A stretch of DNA of 64,000 bases from Blautia wexlerae DSM 19850 (GTDB taxonomy: Bacteria > Bacillota > Clostridia > Lachnospirales > Lachnospiraceae), in contig NZ_CP102267.1 in assembly GCF_025148125.1 (NCBI RefSeq), positions 909,001 through 973,000 of the forward strand. Direction: 5' to 3'. This document shows, piece after piece, positions 16,231 through 25,978 of this stretch. Below the pieces are notes generated by a model that was given only the letters and a program-made list of their open reading frames with translations, searched no databases and was not told the DNA's origin. Made by a program: the position numbers and the translations under genes. Within the stretch, counting starts at the first letter, position 1, and each line of letters opens with the position of its first letter.

Positions 16231-17100
16231 ATGGGGAAAAAAGTTTCTGATTTTTTAAAAAGCGAGATTTTATCATCAGTTTTTTATCTGGCATTTGGTC
16301 TGTGTCTGCTCCTGGTTCCGGACCAGACCGTAAACATTATCTGCAAGATTGTATTCGGACTGGTAATGATCGCTTCCGGTATTTATCATATTGTTATTTA
16401 TACAGCTGAGAAGGAAAAGGCAACGATTCTTGATCTGTTTACGGGTGTGATCGTCATGGTGCTTGGAATTTTTCTTTTCTTTACACCGCAGATCGTGATC
16501 AAAATCCTGCCATATTTACTGGGAGCCTTGGTACTGGTTGACAGTATCTGGAAGATAAAGGGAAGTTACAGACTGAAAAAAGCCCAGAGAGGACGCTGGA
16601 AGATTATTCTTATTGGCTGTCTGGTATTTATTGCGCTGGGTGTTTCCATGTTGCTCTATTCTTTTTTGAGTGTAACCCGGATGATCCTGTTTTCCGGAAT
16701 TATTCTGACTGCTGATGGAGTGGCAGACATTGTATTTTTGATCATGATTCGTCTTGGAATGAAAAAATCCGAAAAACTCTGTGCTGAAAAAGAACAGGAA
16801 GAGAATGGCAAAGAGAAACCATGGGATGATCTGGCAGATGCAGGTCTGGACGAAAAAGTGCAGGATAAATCTTTAAATGAAGATGAAACAGAATGGAAGC
16901 AAGATACAGATTCTCAGGTTCAGGAAGCGGAGATGGAAATAGAAACCGGGAAGACTGCAGATGCAGCAGATGCAGCAGATGCAGACGCCATTCTGGATGC
17001 AGAGATGCAGACTCCGGATGAAGGCGTGGAAAGTCCCGGCAGAGAAATCCGGGAAATGCTGAAAAATCATGATGAACCGCTGGAAGAATGGAAGGACTGA
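16231..17100 (+). CDS. DUF308 (HdeD-like) membrane protein with acidic tail
   Basis: A 289-residue protein. ATG 16231 follows AGGAGG at good spacing; the upstream TTG at 16189 is not needed. The first ~185 residues contain six short spans in three pairs, the DUF308/HdeD pattern (SGIYHIVIY, LPYLLGALVLVDSIWKIKGSY, GIILTADGVADIVFLI). The last ~100 residues are a long, highly acidic low-complexity tail with a DAADAADADA repeat. HdeD-like proteins are linked to envelope or acid stress; the role of this tail is unknown. The ureohydrolase gene starts 7 bases after the stop. Confidence 0.82.
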   Translation: MGKKVSDFLKSEILSSVFYLAFGLCLLLVPDQTVNIICKIVFGLVMIASGIYHIVIYTAEKEKATILDLFTGVIVMVLGIFLFFTPQIVIKILPYLLGALVLVDSIWKIKGSYRLKKAQRGRWKIILIGCLVFIALGVSMLLYSFLSVTRMILFSGIILTADGVADIVFLIMIRLGMKKSEKLCAEKEQEENGKEKPWDDLADAGLDEKVQDKSLNEDETEWKQDTDSQVQEAEMEIETGKTADAADAADADAILDAEMQTPDEGVESPGREIREMLKNHDEPLEEWKD

Positions 17101-17107
17101 GTGAAAT

Positions 17108-17944
17108 ATGCAGGAACAGAATCCCATTGTACTGATGAATTTCTCCGGAATTTACAGAGAAGAAGAATTCTGGAAAAACAGACAGGTATCCTGGATTGAG
17201 CTTCAGGATGTCTGTGGGACAAACTGCTATTGTGATGAGGAAGCAATCGCAGAGATTAATAAACGAACAGAAAATTATCCAACTGCCGGAATCCATTTTA
17301 TTGATTCCGGCAATTATCACTATATGACAAGACTTTGGCTGACAAGAATGGATCAACCGTTCTGTCTGCTGGTATACGATAATCATACAGATATGCAGCC
17401 TCCGGCTTTTGGTGGGATTTTGTCGTGTGGAGGATGGATCGCGGCAGCGTTGGAGGAACTGGAGAATCTGAAATATGTGATCCTTGTGGGACCGGATGAA
17501 GCAGCCTATGAGCAGGTAGATGAGAATCTGAAGGACAGAGTGATATTTCTCTCCAGAGAGAAACTTCAGGTGATGAATGATGAAGAGAGAAACTGGTTTC
17601 TCAGGGAAACAGTCAGTGAAGTATGTAATTGGAGAAAATCGGAAGGTTTACAGGAAGATGCTGAAAAATTCCTTCCATTATATATATCTGTTGATAAAGA
17701 TGTGCTTTGTACAGAGGATGCACAGACGACATGGAGCCAGGGGGATATGAGGCTGACAACTTTGGTGTCCGGTGTACAGACTGTATTGGAATGTGCAAAA
17801 GAAAGCAGTGGAAAGATTGCCGGTGTGGATATCTGCGGAGAAGCAGATGCGGAAGCGGTACATGAGAATGAAGCCAATGATTATGCAAATGAAAAATTGC
17901 TGGAGGTTTTTGAAGGTTTATTTGGGAAATCCGACTGTGAATAA
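17108..17944 (+). CDS. Divergent arginase/agmatinase-family protein
   Basis: A 278-residue ureohydrolase-fold protein. Metal-binding motifs are recognisable but altered: YDNHTDM stands for the usual DAHxD, SVDKDVL for SxDxD, and SGNYHYMTR for the GGDH motif, where the Asp is replaced. The length fits the family. Known members hydrolyse guanidino compounds using two manganese ions; with these substitutions the substrate is uncertain. It is probably co-transcribed with the DUF308 gene 7 bases upstream. Confidence 0.72.
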   Translation: MQEQNPIVLMNFSGIYREEEFWKNRQVSWIELQDVCGTNCYCDEEAIAEINKRTENYPTAGIHFIDSGNYHYMTRLWLTRMDQPFCLLVYDNHTDMQPPAFGGILSCGGWIAAALEELENLKYVILVGPDEAAYEQVDENLKDRVIFLSREKLQVMNDEERNWFLRETVSEVCNWRKSEGLQEDAEKFLPLYISVDKDVLCTEDAQTTWSQGDMRLTTLVSGVQTVLECAKESSGKIAGVDICGEADAEAVHENEANDYANEKLLEVFEGLFGKSDCE

Positions 17945-17999
17945 TAAATAAAATGAGAGAGTGACAGGAAGTATTTTAAGATTTGAGAGGATTTGAGAC

Positions 18000-18782
18000 A
18001 TGCATAATGAATTGTTGCATATAGGACCGTTGACGGTATATGGTTATGGATTTATGATCGCCATGGGAGTATTGGCTGCCTGGTTTGTGGCTGAGCAGAG
18101 AGCGCGTAAACTGAAACTTGCATGTGAACATATTTTTTATCTGGTAGTGTGGTGCGCCATTGGTGGATTTACATCTGCGAAGATTTTGTTCTGGATTACC
18201 AACTGGAGGGAATTTCTGCAGAATCCAAGGCAGATCATAGGATCAGATGGATTTGTGGTATATGGAGGAATCATCGGAGGAATTCTGGTGGGCTGGCTGT
18301 ACTGCAGGATAAAGAAGTTGAAATTTCTGGAGTATTTTGATCTGATGATGCCATCCATTGCACTGGCACAGGGATTTGGCAGGATTGGATGCTTTCTGGC
18401 AGGCTGCTGTTATGGGAAAGAAACTTCAGGGCCTCTGGCGGTTACGTTTACAAATTCAGATTTTGCACCCAACAATGTTGCTCTGATCCCGACACAGATT
18501 TATTCCGGTTTTTTGGATTTTGCCCATTTTCTGTTGCTGCTTTATGTGGCAAAGCATAAGAAAGCAGATGGACAGGTGGCTGCCTGCTATCTTATTTTCT
18601 ACAGTATAGGAAGATTTGTGATAGAATTTTTCAGAGGAGATATTGAAAGAGGAAGCGTAGGAGTATTGTCGACTTCGCAGTTTATCAGTATTTTTACAAC
18701 TGTGGCTGGAATTATATTATTACTGACTGTTGTGAAGAAACAAAAGCAGGAAGCGAATATCAGTCTGAACAGTAAAGGTTAG
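18000..18782 (+). CDS. lgt: Prolipoprotein diacylglyceryl transferase
   Basis: A 260-residue membrane enzyme that transfers diacylglycerol from phosphatidylglycerol to the lipobox cysteine of prolipoproteins. Seven spans are visible. Family signatures include LTVYGYGFMIAMG at the N-terminus, YGGIIGGILVGW with the essential region, GRIGCFLAGCCYG (the Lgt signature in its Firmicutes form, about residues 128-140), and GRFVIEFFRGD near the C-terminus. ATG 18000 has a moderate purine-rich site upstream. Confidence 0.94.
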   Translation: MHNELLHIGPLTVYGYGFMIAMGVLAAWFVAEQRARKLKLACEHIFYLVVWCAIGGFTSAKILFWITNWREFLQNPRQIIGSDGFVVYGGIIGGILVGWLYCRIKKLKFLEYFDLMMPSIALAQGFGRIGCFLAGCCYGKETSGPLAVTFTNSDFAPNNVALIPTQIYSGFLDFAHFLLLLYVAKHKKADGQVAACYLIFYSIGRFVIEFFRGDIERGSVGVLSTSQFISIFTTVAGIILLLTVVKKQKQEANISLNSKG

Positions 18783-18842
18783 AATTGTCATAAAGAGCAT
18801 ATATTGTGCATATCATGTATAAAAAATCCAGGGAGGACAGTA

Positions 18843-20564
18843 ATGTTCAGACCTGACGATTTTGAAGTGCAGATACAGCAGGAAAACCCCCCGGGCATTC
18901 ATGCTGAGCCGTCAATACCGCCGGCACAGGATGAAGAGTACGGGGATTTTATTGTAAAACATGGACAGAATATGGGTGGAAAATTTCTTCCTGTGAATGA
19001 ATTGTTTGGAATTCTATATATTCCGCTGAATGAGATTGGTCCGCTGGAAATTAATTCCTATACGTATGCATCTTTGCCGAAGTGTTATACATTTATGGAT
19101 GCGGATGCATTAAATTCATCCGGGATTACGCGGTTACATAATCATCCCTATCTGAAACTTCAGGGAGAGGGCACAGTGATCGCAGTGATTGATTCCGGGA
19201 TTGATTATCTGAATCCAATCTTTCGAAACGGAGATGTAAGCCGTATTGCATATATCTGGGATCAGACAATTCTGGGAAATGAGGATGAACAGGTTCCTTA
19301 TGGAAAGGTTTTTACCGGAGAGGAAATTAATCAGGCATTGCTGTCGGAGAATCCACAGGAGATTGTACCCTCATTGGATGAGAACGGACATGGTACAGCT
19401 ATGGCAGGGCTGGCAGCAGGCAATTTTGTACCCACAGAAAATTTCTCAGGAGCAGCTCCGAAAGCAACGATCATTGTGGTGAAATTAAAGAAAGCAAAAT
19501 CCTATCTGAGAAAATTTTACCAGTATCCGCCACAGGCACCGGTATTTCAGGAAGACGACATTATGCTGGGGATTTCTTTTGCAGTGAAGATGGCACAAGA
19601 GATGGGAATGCCGGTTTCCGTTTGTCTGGGACTTGGCACCAATCAGAGCGCACATGTTGGTGACAGTGAGTTGAGTCGATATGTAGATTATATTAATGAA
19701 GATTCTCAGGTATCAGTATCTGTGGCAGCAGGAAATGAGGGTGCAGCACAGCATCATTATACAGCAGAGTTGGACTATGTGAAAAATCAGGATACTGTTG
19801 AACTTCGTATTGCGGATAAAGAAGAAGGATTTTCCATGGAATTTTGGGGAGATCCGCCGGATGACTATGGGATATCGTTACAGTCACCGGCAGGAGAAAA
19901 GCTGTATGTGAGCAGTTCTCTTGGTGCAGGTACTCAGGAATTAAGTTTCATTTTTGTGGAGACGAAAGTGCTGGTCAATTACGTAAAGATGGAGAGGATG
20001 ACCGGGAAACAGCTGATTTATTTTCGCTTCTTTCATCCGGCAGCAGGTATCTGGAAGGTAAATGTCAGTAAAAAAGGAATATCGGGAAGCAGGTTTCACA
20101 TGTGGCTTCCGGTGCAAGGGCTGATTTCGCCGGATACTTATTTTCTGGAGTCTACACCTTATATAACTGTTACTGCACCTGGGGATTCAACCAGAGGTAT
20201 TACGGCAACAGCTTATCAGTATCTGGATAACAGTCTGTATTTTCAGGCTGGGAGAGGGTTTACTCCAAATAACCAGGTGACACCTGATCTGGCAGCACCG
20301 GGAGTAGATCTGCTCATTCCATTGCCGGGAGGGGCGTTTGGAAAGGCTTCGGGGAGCAGTCTTTCTTCGGCTGTTGTTGCAGGAGCAGCAGCATTGGTGC
20401 AGGAATGGGCGATCGTGAGAGGAAATATTCCTTATGCATCGGGAAATACAGTGAAGTTTTATCTGCAGAAAGGGGCAGTGAGAGAAGAACAGATGGAATA
20501 CCCCAATCCGGGATGGGGATATGGAAGACTGGATCTGTATCGGACATTTGAGATTATAAACTGA
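18843..20564 (+). CDS. Subtilisin-like S8 peptidase (Csp-like)
   Basis: A 573-residue subtilase. ATG 18843 follows GGGAGG; the frame extends upstream without a ribosome site. The triad is intact: Asp in VIAVIDSGID (about 116), His in NGHGTAMAGLAAG (about 182), and Ser in ASGSSLSSAVVAGAAALV (about 505). A long insertion between His and Ser (residues about 300-440, beta-rich) matches the jelly-roll of clostridial Csp proteases, which activate a spore cortex hydrolase during germination. No signal peptide is seen, as in Csp proteins. A germination role is inferred from the family. Confidence 0.87.
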   Translation: MFRPDDFEVQIQQENPPGIHAEPSIPPAQDEEYGDFIVKHGQNMGGKFLPVNELFGILYIPLNEIGPLEINSYTYASLPKCYTFMDADALNSSGITRLHNHPYLKLQGEGTVIAVIDSGIDYLNPIFRNGDVSRIAYIWDQTILGNEDEQVPYGKVFTGEEINQALLSENPQEIVPSLDENGHGTAMAGLAAGNFVPTENFSGAAPKATIIVVKLKKAKSYLRKFYQYPPQAPVFQEDDIMLGISFAVKMAQEMGMPVSVCLGLGTNQSAHVGDSELSRYVDYINEDSQVSVSVAAGNEGAAQHHYTAELDYVKNQDTVELRIADKEEGFSMEFWGDPPDDYGISLQSPAGEKLYVSSSLGAGTQELSFIFVETKVLVNYVKMERMTGKQLIYFRFFHPAAGIWKVNVSKKGISGSRFHMWLPVQGLISPDTYFLESTPYITVTAPGDSTRGITATAYQYLDNSLYFQAGRGFTPNNQVTPDLAAPGVDLLIPLPGGAFGKASGSSLSSAVVAGAAALVQEWAIVRGNIPYASGNTVKFYLQKGAVREEQMEYPNPGWGYGRLDLYRTFEIIN

Positions 20565-20646
20565 AAGGTTTATGAAATACTGGAAAATACATATAAAAGA
20601 TAAAATAATAACCAAATTTTAAGAGTAAATATTGTATAGTTTTAGA

Positions 20647-20681
20647 CCAAAAATAATTAGGCCGTCTAATTGTTTTTTTGG
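20647..20681. terminator. Terminator/attenuator hairpin before the permease
   Basis: CCAAAAATAATTAG pairs with CTAATTGTTTTTTTGG with one bulge; A- and T-runs flank the stem, so it may act in both directions. It ends 43 bases before the permease ATG and could be either the subtilase terminator or an attenuator. Confidence 0.65.
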
Positions 20682-20724
20682 ACAAAAAATGTTACAATCG
20701 TACAAAAGAAATTGGGAGGCAATT

Positions 20725-22116
20725 ATGAAGAGAGGCAGTATTTTTGAAACTGACGGAATCCCCCGCATGAGTGAGGCTTTACCCCTTGCCATGCAGCATG
20801 TCGTAGCTATGATCGTTGGCTGTGTCACACCGGCGATCATCGTTTCCGGAGCAGTTCCAGGCGGACTCTCCAGAGAAGACCAGGTTATCCTGATCCAGTC
20901 GGCACTGGTCATTGCAGCATTGTCAACTTTGCTTCAGCTGTTTCCGATTGGCGGAAAGGCGAAATTTGCAATTGGCTCAGGCCTGCCGATTATCATGGGT
21001 GTCAGCTTTGCTTACGTGCCAAGTATGCAGGCGATAGCGGAATCGTATGGAATAGCAGCAATCATGGGTGCGGAGATTGTTGGTGGTATCGTAGCAGTTG
21101 TTATGGGTTTGCTGGTCAAGAAGATTCGGGTATTTTTCCCGCCGCTAATCACAGGAACAGTCGTATTTACCATCGGTCTTTCCCTGTATCCGACTGCCAT
21201 TAATTATATGGCAGGCGGTACCAGCAGTCCGAATTACGGATCCTGGCAGAACTGGGCAATTGCATTTTTCACGCTGATCGTTGTTACAGCTCTGAATCAT
21301 TTTGGAAAGGGAATCTGGAAACTGGCATCTATTCTGATCGGTATTATAGTGGGATATCTGGTTTCTATTCCGTTTGGAATGGTAGATTTCTCAAGCATAG
21401 GGGAAGCAGGTGTCTGTCAGCTTCCATCTCTGATGCATTTTGGAGTACAGTTTGAGCCGTCTTCCTGTGTTGCACTGGGAATTTTATTTGCTATCAACTC
21501 TATTCAGGCAATCGGTGATTATTCAGCGACTACGATCGGAGCTATGGACAGAACACCTAAGGATGATGAACTGCAGCGTGGAATCGTTGGTTATGGTCTT
21601 TCTAACGTTGTAGGCGCATTGCTCGGCGGACTTCCCACAGCAACATACAGCCAGAACGTTGGTATTGTTACAACTACAAAGGTTATCAACCGTTGGGTAC
21701 TGGGACTTGCAGCTGCAATTCTCGGTATAGCAGGTCTGGTTCCGAAATTCTCAGCTATCCTGACAACGATTCCTCAGTGTGTACTGGGCGGTGCAACTGT
21801 GTCTGTATTTGCATCGATCGCAATGACAGGTATGAAGCTGGTTGCTTCTGCTGAGATGGATTACCGTAATTCATCTATCGTAGGACTTGCAGCTGCACTG
21901 GGAATGGGTGTATCTCAGGCAACAGCTGCACTTGCAAGCTTTCCCACATGGGTAACAACAATTTTCGGTAAATCACCGGTTGTCCTTGCAACTATTATTG
22001 CAGTAATGCTTAATGTGATCCTTCCGAAAACACGGGATGAGCAGAAAGAAGAGGCAAAAAAAAAGATTAAAATAGAACAGAAACTGGAAGAAGACCACAG
22101 GGAATTCGGGGAATAA
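20725..22116 (+). CDS. NCS2-family xanthine/uracil permease
   Basis: A 463-residue nucleobase:cation symporter with about 12-14 spans. ATG 20725 follows GGGAGGC; the open frame before it is leader. Recognisable features are PRMSEALPLAMQHVVAM at the N-terminus (the conserved QH of family helix 1), GGLPTATYSQNVGIVTTTKV (the NCS2 signature region, about residues 300-320), and a charged C-terminal tail. The Q-N-V-G form suggests a xanthine or uric acid-type carrier rather than UraA, but substrate is not certain. Confidence 0.9.
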   Translation: MKRGSIFETDGIPRMSEALPLAMQHVVAMIVGCVTPAIIVSGAVPGGLSREDQVILIQSALVIAALSTLLQLFPIGGKAKFAIGSGLPIIMGVSFAYVPSMQAIAESYGIAAIMGAEIVGGIVAVVMGLLVKKIRVFFPPLITGTVVFTIGLSLYPTAINYMAGGTSSPNYGSWQNWAIAFFTLIVVTALNHFGKGIWKLASILIGIIVGYLVSIPFGMVDFSSIGEAGVCQLPSLMHFGVQFEPSSCVALGILFAINSIQAIGDYSATTIGAMDRTPKDDELQRGIVGYGLSNVVGALLGGLPTATYSQNVGIVTTTKVINRWVLGLAAAILGIAGLVPKFSAILTTIPQCVLGGATVSVFASIAMTGMKLVASAEMDYRNSSIVGLAAALGMGVSQATAALASFPTWVTTIFGKSPVVLATIIAVMLNVILPKTRDEQKEEAKKKIKIEQKLEEDHREFGE

Positions 22117-22142
22117 AAACAGAAACTGAATATGGGAAATAT

Positions 22143-22183
22143 AAGGTGTGCTTTCACAGGGGGATGTGGGAACACACCTTTTT
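22143..22183 (+). terminator. Permease terminator
   Basis: AAGGTGTG (22143-22150) pairs with CACACCTT (22173-22180), followed by T residues. Confidence 0.75.
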
Positions 22184-22189
22184 ATTGAA

Positions 22190-22219
22190 TTGCTATGGAA
22201 GGCAGTTGTATGATATAAT
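22190..22219 (+). promoter_or_regulatory. Promoter of the phosphofructokinase gene
   Basis: TTGCTA (22190-22195), 18-base spacer, TATAAT (22214-22219). About 42 bases before the ATG. Confidence 0.6.
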
Positions 22220-22261
22220 GAAAAGCAATCACATTAAATCAAACGATACAGGAGGTTTCTT

Positions 22262-23494
22262 ATGTCCAGAAAGAATCTGATCGTCGGTCAGTCCGGCGGT
22301 CCTACCGCAGTAATTAACAGCAGCCTTTACGGAGTTGTATCCGAGGGAATGCGTCATCCGGAAGCTATTGAGCATGTTTACGGAATGATAAACGGAATTG
22401 AAGGATTTTTAAATGGAACAGTTCTTGACTTTGCCGAAGCACTTCCGGGAGAGAAACTTGACGGTCTGAAAGTCACACCAGGTGCTTATCTTGGTTCCTG
22501 CCGCTATAAATTGCCGGAATCACTGGAAGATCCGGTTTATCCAAGACTTTTTAAAAAATTTGAAGAAATGAATATTGGCTGGTTTTTCTATATCGGTGGA
22601 AATGATTCCATGGATACGGTGAGCAAACTTTCCCGTTATGCTGCGCAGACAGGCAGTGATATCCGTATCCTCGGAGAACCAAAAACAATCGACAATGATC
22701 TGATCCACACAGACCATACTCCGGGATTTGGAAGTGCAGCCAGATATGTAGCTTCTACAGTCCGCGAGATTACCATAGATGCAAATGTTTATGAAAAGAA
22801 ATCCGTAACTATTATAGAGATTATGGGCCGCCACGCAGGATGGCTCACTGCTGCATCTGCACTTGCCCGCAAATATACAGGAGACAACCCTCTTCTCATC
22901 TACCTTCCGGAAACAGCCTTTGACCAGGAAGAATTTCTTAAAGCAGTAGAGAAATCATTTGAGAAAAACTGCAATGTCATTGTCTGCGTATCAGAAGGAA
23001 TCCATGACGACAAGGGCACATTTATCTGTGAATACGACAATTCCGTAGGCACTGATACCTTTGGACACAAAATGCTGGCAGGCTGTGGTAAATATCTCGA
23101 AAACCTTGTCAGAAACCGCCTCGGTGTAAAAGCCCGTTCTGTAGAACTCAACGTCAGCCAGCGTTGCTCTGCATCCATGATGTCCGCCACAGACCAGCAG
23201 GAAGCCATCAAAGCCGGAGAATTCGGCGTACAGGCAGCCCTCAACGGCGAAACAGGAAAGATGATCTCATTTATCCGCAAAGAAACCTCTGACGGAACCT
23301 ATATCATGGAATGTGGTCTTGAAGACGTCAATGCCATCTGCAACGAAGAAAAAACAGTTCCATCAGAGTGGATCACAGAAGACGGATCTGACGTCACTGA
23401 AGCCTTCATAAACTATGCCCGCCCCCTGATCCAGGGAACAGTACAGATCCCCTGCGGCGAAGACGGCCTCCCGTCATTCGTATACCGAAAATAG
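22262..23494 (+). CDS. Diphosphate-dependent 6-phosphofructokinase
   Basis: A 410-residue glycolytic enzyme phosphorylating fructose 6-phosphate. The glycine-rich loop GQSGGPTAVINSS starts the protein; the key site reads GGNDSMDT (about residues 115-122), where the Asp at the position of the ATP enzyme's Gly marks PPi use; PKTIDND and IEIMGRHAGW are the usual active-site strands. AGGAGG precedes the ATG. It is monocistronic with its own promoter and is followed 15 bases after the stop by a 204-bp palindrome. PPi as donor is inferred from the motif. Confidence 0.93.
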   Translation: MSRKNLIVGQSGGPTAVINSSLYGVVSEGMRHPEAIEHVYGMINGIEGFLNGTVLDFAEALPGEKLDGLKVTPGAYLGSCRYKLPESLEDPVYPRLFKKFEEMNIGWFFYIGGNDSMDTVSKLSRYAAQTGSDIRILGEPKTIDNDLIHTDHTPGFGSAARYVASTVREITIDANVYEKKSVTIIEIMGRHAGWLTAASALARKYTGDNPLLIYLPETAFDQEEFLKAVEKSFEKNCNVIVCVSEGIHDDKGTFICEYDNSVGTDTFGHKMLAGCGKYLENLVRNRLGVKARSVELNVSQRCSASMMSATDQQEAIKAGEFGVQAALNGETGKMISFIRKETSDGTYIMECGLEDVNAICNEEKTVPSEWITEDGSDVTEAFINYARPLIQGTVQIPCGEDGLPSFVYRK

Positions 23495-23509
23495 TATAGA
23501 TTGACGGAC

Positions 23510-23713
23510 GCGCAGGAAAATTAATTGTCTGGCGTGCGGTTTCGGACACTAAGATATTCTAAGGCGATAAAAATCTGCTAAAAGCATGAGCCCGCAGGGT
23601 CAAACTCGCTGTCGCTCAGACAGTGACCCTGTGGGCTCATAACGCATATTTTTATCGTCTAAGAATATCTAAGTATCCTGCAAATGCACGCCAGACAATT
23701 AATTTTCCTGCGC
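23510..23713. repeat. ~205-bp modular palindrome, copy A
   Basis: Outer arms 23510-23537 and 23686-23713 are perfectly complementary over 28 bases. Inside lies a scaffold (GGTTTCGGACACTAAG... and ...CTAAGTATCCTGCAAAT), a second stem, and an inner stem ATGAGCCCGCAGGGTCA / TGACCCTGTGGGCTCAT capped by CTGTC-GACAG. The same scaffold occurs at 52581-52785, but there the outer arms and inner stem have different sequences that are again self-complementary. The site lies 15 bases after the phosphofructokinase stop. No direct repeat flanks it. Confidence 0.85.
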
Positions 23714-23790
23714 TGTTATAATATATATCAGTAGATTGCAAATATAAAGATAACTGTTTCGCAGTTTATTATCGGATACTATAAACAAAA

Positions 23791-25512
23791 TCACATATTA
23801 TAATAAGCCGCATACACTCCATTCATATCCAACAGCTCTTCATGTGTCCCCCTCTCAGCAATCCCATCCTCAGTGATCACAATAATCTCATCCGCATCCC
23901 TGATCGTAGAAAGTCTGTGCGCAATGGTAATAGTAGTACGGTTCTGTGAAAGCTCTTCAAGACTTCTCTGGATCCATCGTTCACTCTCATTATCCAGAGC
24001 ACTCGTAGCTTCATCAAGGATCAGGATCGGCGGATTCTTCAGGAACACACGTGCAATGGAAATCCTCTGTTTCTGACCGCCCGAAAGTCTTGTTCCGCGT
24101 TCTCCGACATAGGTATCATACTGCTGTGGAAGTTCCATAATAAAATCATGAATGCTTGCCCGCTTTGCAGCTGCAATAATCTCTTCATCAGAAGCTCCCG
24201 GTTTTCCATATGCAATATTATCCCGGATCGTACCGTCAAACAGATAGACATCCTGCTGTACAGTTCCGATATTATTTCTGAGACTCTTCAGAGTCAGGCT
24301 GCGGATATCTTTTCCATCAATAGTGATCCGTCCCTCTGTTACATCATAAAAGCGTGGCAGAAGAGAACAGATAGTAGTTTTCCCGCCACCTGACGGACCC
24401 ACAAGTGCCACAGACTTTCCGGCAGGGATATCAATAGAGATATCACTGAGAACAGGGGTATTATCGTCACTGTAATGAAAAGATACATGCTCATAGCTTA
24501 CATGTCCCTTCACATCAGTAAGTTCTCTGGCATCCGGAGCGTCTGTGATCTCTGACTCTGTTTCCATAACATCAAGGAAACGGCGGAAGCCTGAAAGACC
24601 CTTTTGCATCATTTCTACCAGCTCGACCAGAATCTGGATCGGACTGATAAAGATTCCGATATAAAGTGCATACATGGCAAGATCTGCAGTCTGCATTTCT
24701 CCGTTGGCAATAAGATAACCGCCATACACCAGAGTGACCAGATACATCATTCCCTGAAAGAACAGATTAGAGCTCATAAAGCTTCCCATACAGCGATAAT
24801 TATCACGCTTTGAAAGCAGAAAAGCTTCATTGCTTTTTTTGAATTTGTTATGTTCAATATCTTCATTTGCAAAGGACTGTACCACACGGATACCGGAAAG
24901 TGTGTCCTGGAGACTTGCATTGACATCCCCGATCTTACGTCTGTTTTCCATAAAAGTTGCCTGCATTCGGGCATTCTGCTTAAAGGAAAACCAAAACATA
25001 ACAATAACGAGGATGATCAGTGGAAATGCCAGTTTCTTATTGATAAAGAAAAGAAAGACAAAAGCACCGATGATCTTTACCAGAGAGATAAAAAGGTTTT
25101 CAGGACCATGGTGTGCAAACTCGGAAATATCAAAAAGATCACTGACCAGCTTGCTCATCATCTGACCGGAATTATTCTGACTGTAATAGGAAAATGAAAG
25201 CTGCTGGTAATGATCAAATAATTCCTGCCGCATATCCCGTTCCATATTTGCTCCCATCATGTGTCCCTGGCAGGTTACATAATATTTGCAGAGACATTGG
25301 ATCACATACATAAGAAAGAGTCCTCCTGCGATCACAGGCAGTGCATGAAGAATCCTTGACTGATCCTGAGTGAACAGTGTTTTTGTCATAGTCCGCAGGA
25401 TCTGAGGATATGCCAGATCTATCAGACTGATCACGGCAGCACATATCAGATCAATAAAAAAGACCGTTTTATACGGATCATAGTAGTGGATGAATTTTTT
25501 GATAGTATTCAT
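23791..25512 (-). CDS. ABC exporter, fused permease and ATPase
   Basis: A 573-residue half-transporter of the MsbA/LmrA type. Six spans occupy residues 15-300. The ATPase has Walker A GPSGGGKTT, the Q-loop in NIGTVQQDVYLF, signature LSGGQKQRI, Walker B ILILDEATSALD and the switch His in IAHRLST. ATG 25512 is preferred over 25530 because AAAGGA lies 10 bases upstream. It stands alone on the minus strand and probably works as a homodimer exporting lipid or drug; substrate unknown. Confidence 0.93.
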   Translation of the reverse strand: MNTIKKFIHYYDPYKTVFFIDLICAAVISLIDLAYPQILRTMTKTLFTQDQSRILHALPVIAGGLFLMYVIQCLCKYYVTCQGHMMGANMERDMRQELFDHYQQLSFSYYSQNNSGQMMSKLVSDLFDISEFAHHGPENLFISLVKIIGAFVFLFFINKKLAFPLIILVIVMFWFSFKQNARMQATFMENRRKIGDVNASLQDTLSGIRVVQSFANEDIEHNKFKKSNEAFLLSKRDNYRCMGSFMSSNLFFQGMMYLVTLVYGGYLIANGEMQTADLAMYALYIGIFISPIQILVELVEMMQKGLSGFRRFLDVMETESEITDAPDARELTDVKGHVSYEHVSFHYSDDNTPVLSDISIDIPAGKSVALVGPSGGGKTTICSLLPRFYDVTEGRITIDGKDIRSLTLKSLRNNIGTVQQDVYLFDGTIRDNIAYGKPGASDEEIIAAAKRASIHDFIMELPQQYDTYVGERGTRLSGGQKQRISIARVFLKNPPILILDEATSALDNESERWIQRSLEELSQNRTTITIAHRLSTIRDADEIIVITEDGIAERGTHEELLDMNGVYAAYYNM

Positions 25513-25669
25513 AAGATAAAATCCTTTCATCTGTGATAGAATATATGTAATTTTATAGTAACATAACGGAAAGGAAAGTCAATAGAGGGGCAGGAACAGG
25601 ACTTTAAAATGAAGCTTTTTTGTGTTATATTGTGGTTATGGTAATTTCACAGGAGAGGAAGATGATCTG

Positions 25670-25978
25670 ATGCAGGACAGAAAGCTTGAACAGGCTCTGG
25701 AGATTTATTTTCAGGAAAATCCGGACAGAGAGTCCGATAAATATCAGGAGATACAGAAATACCTGAAGCTCAGAATACGTTCTGTAATGGAGCTTCTGAT
25801 AGAGAATGAGGATACAGAAAGGATGGAACAGATCGAGAAATGCGGATGGTTTTCCGCAAATGAGCTGGAGAATTTTATAAAATGTGCACAGGAAAAAGCA
25901 AAGCTGCGTTCTCTGGTATGGCTGCTTCATCTGAAAGATAAAAAATATGGATACCAAAAAAAAGACTTTTCACTGTAA
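25670..25978 (+). CDS. Small helical protein of the VWA/AAA operon
   Basis: A 102-residue, charged, all-helical protein. ATG 25670 follows AGGAGAGGAAG. No family is recognised; it contains a short FSANELENFIKCAQ motif. Its last 32 bases overlap the start of the VWA gene, so the two are translationally coupled and it is likely an accessory to the VWA/MoxR machine. Confidence 0.65.
   Translation: MQDRKLEQALEIYFQENPDRESDKYQEIQKYLKLRIRSVMELLIENEDTERMEQIEKCGWFSANELENFIKCAQEKAKLRSLVWLLHLKDKKYGYQKKDFSL

Noticed and set aside
20632..20725. Purine riboswitch before the nucleobase permease
   Set aside because: The leader is short and AT-rich and lacks the conserved purine aptamer loops; only a terminator-type hairpin is visible.
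23510..23713. The large palindrome as a simple intrinsic terminator for phosphofructokinase
   Set aside because: No T-run follows the stem, the structure is far longer than a terminator, and the same scaffold recurs with different arms at 52581-52785.
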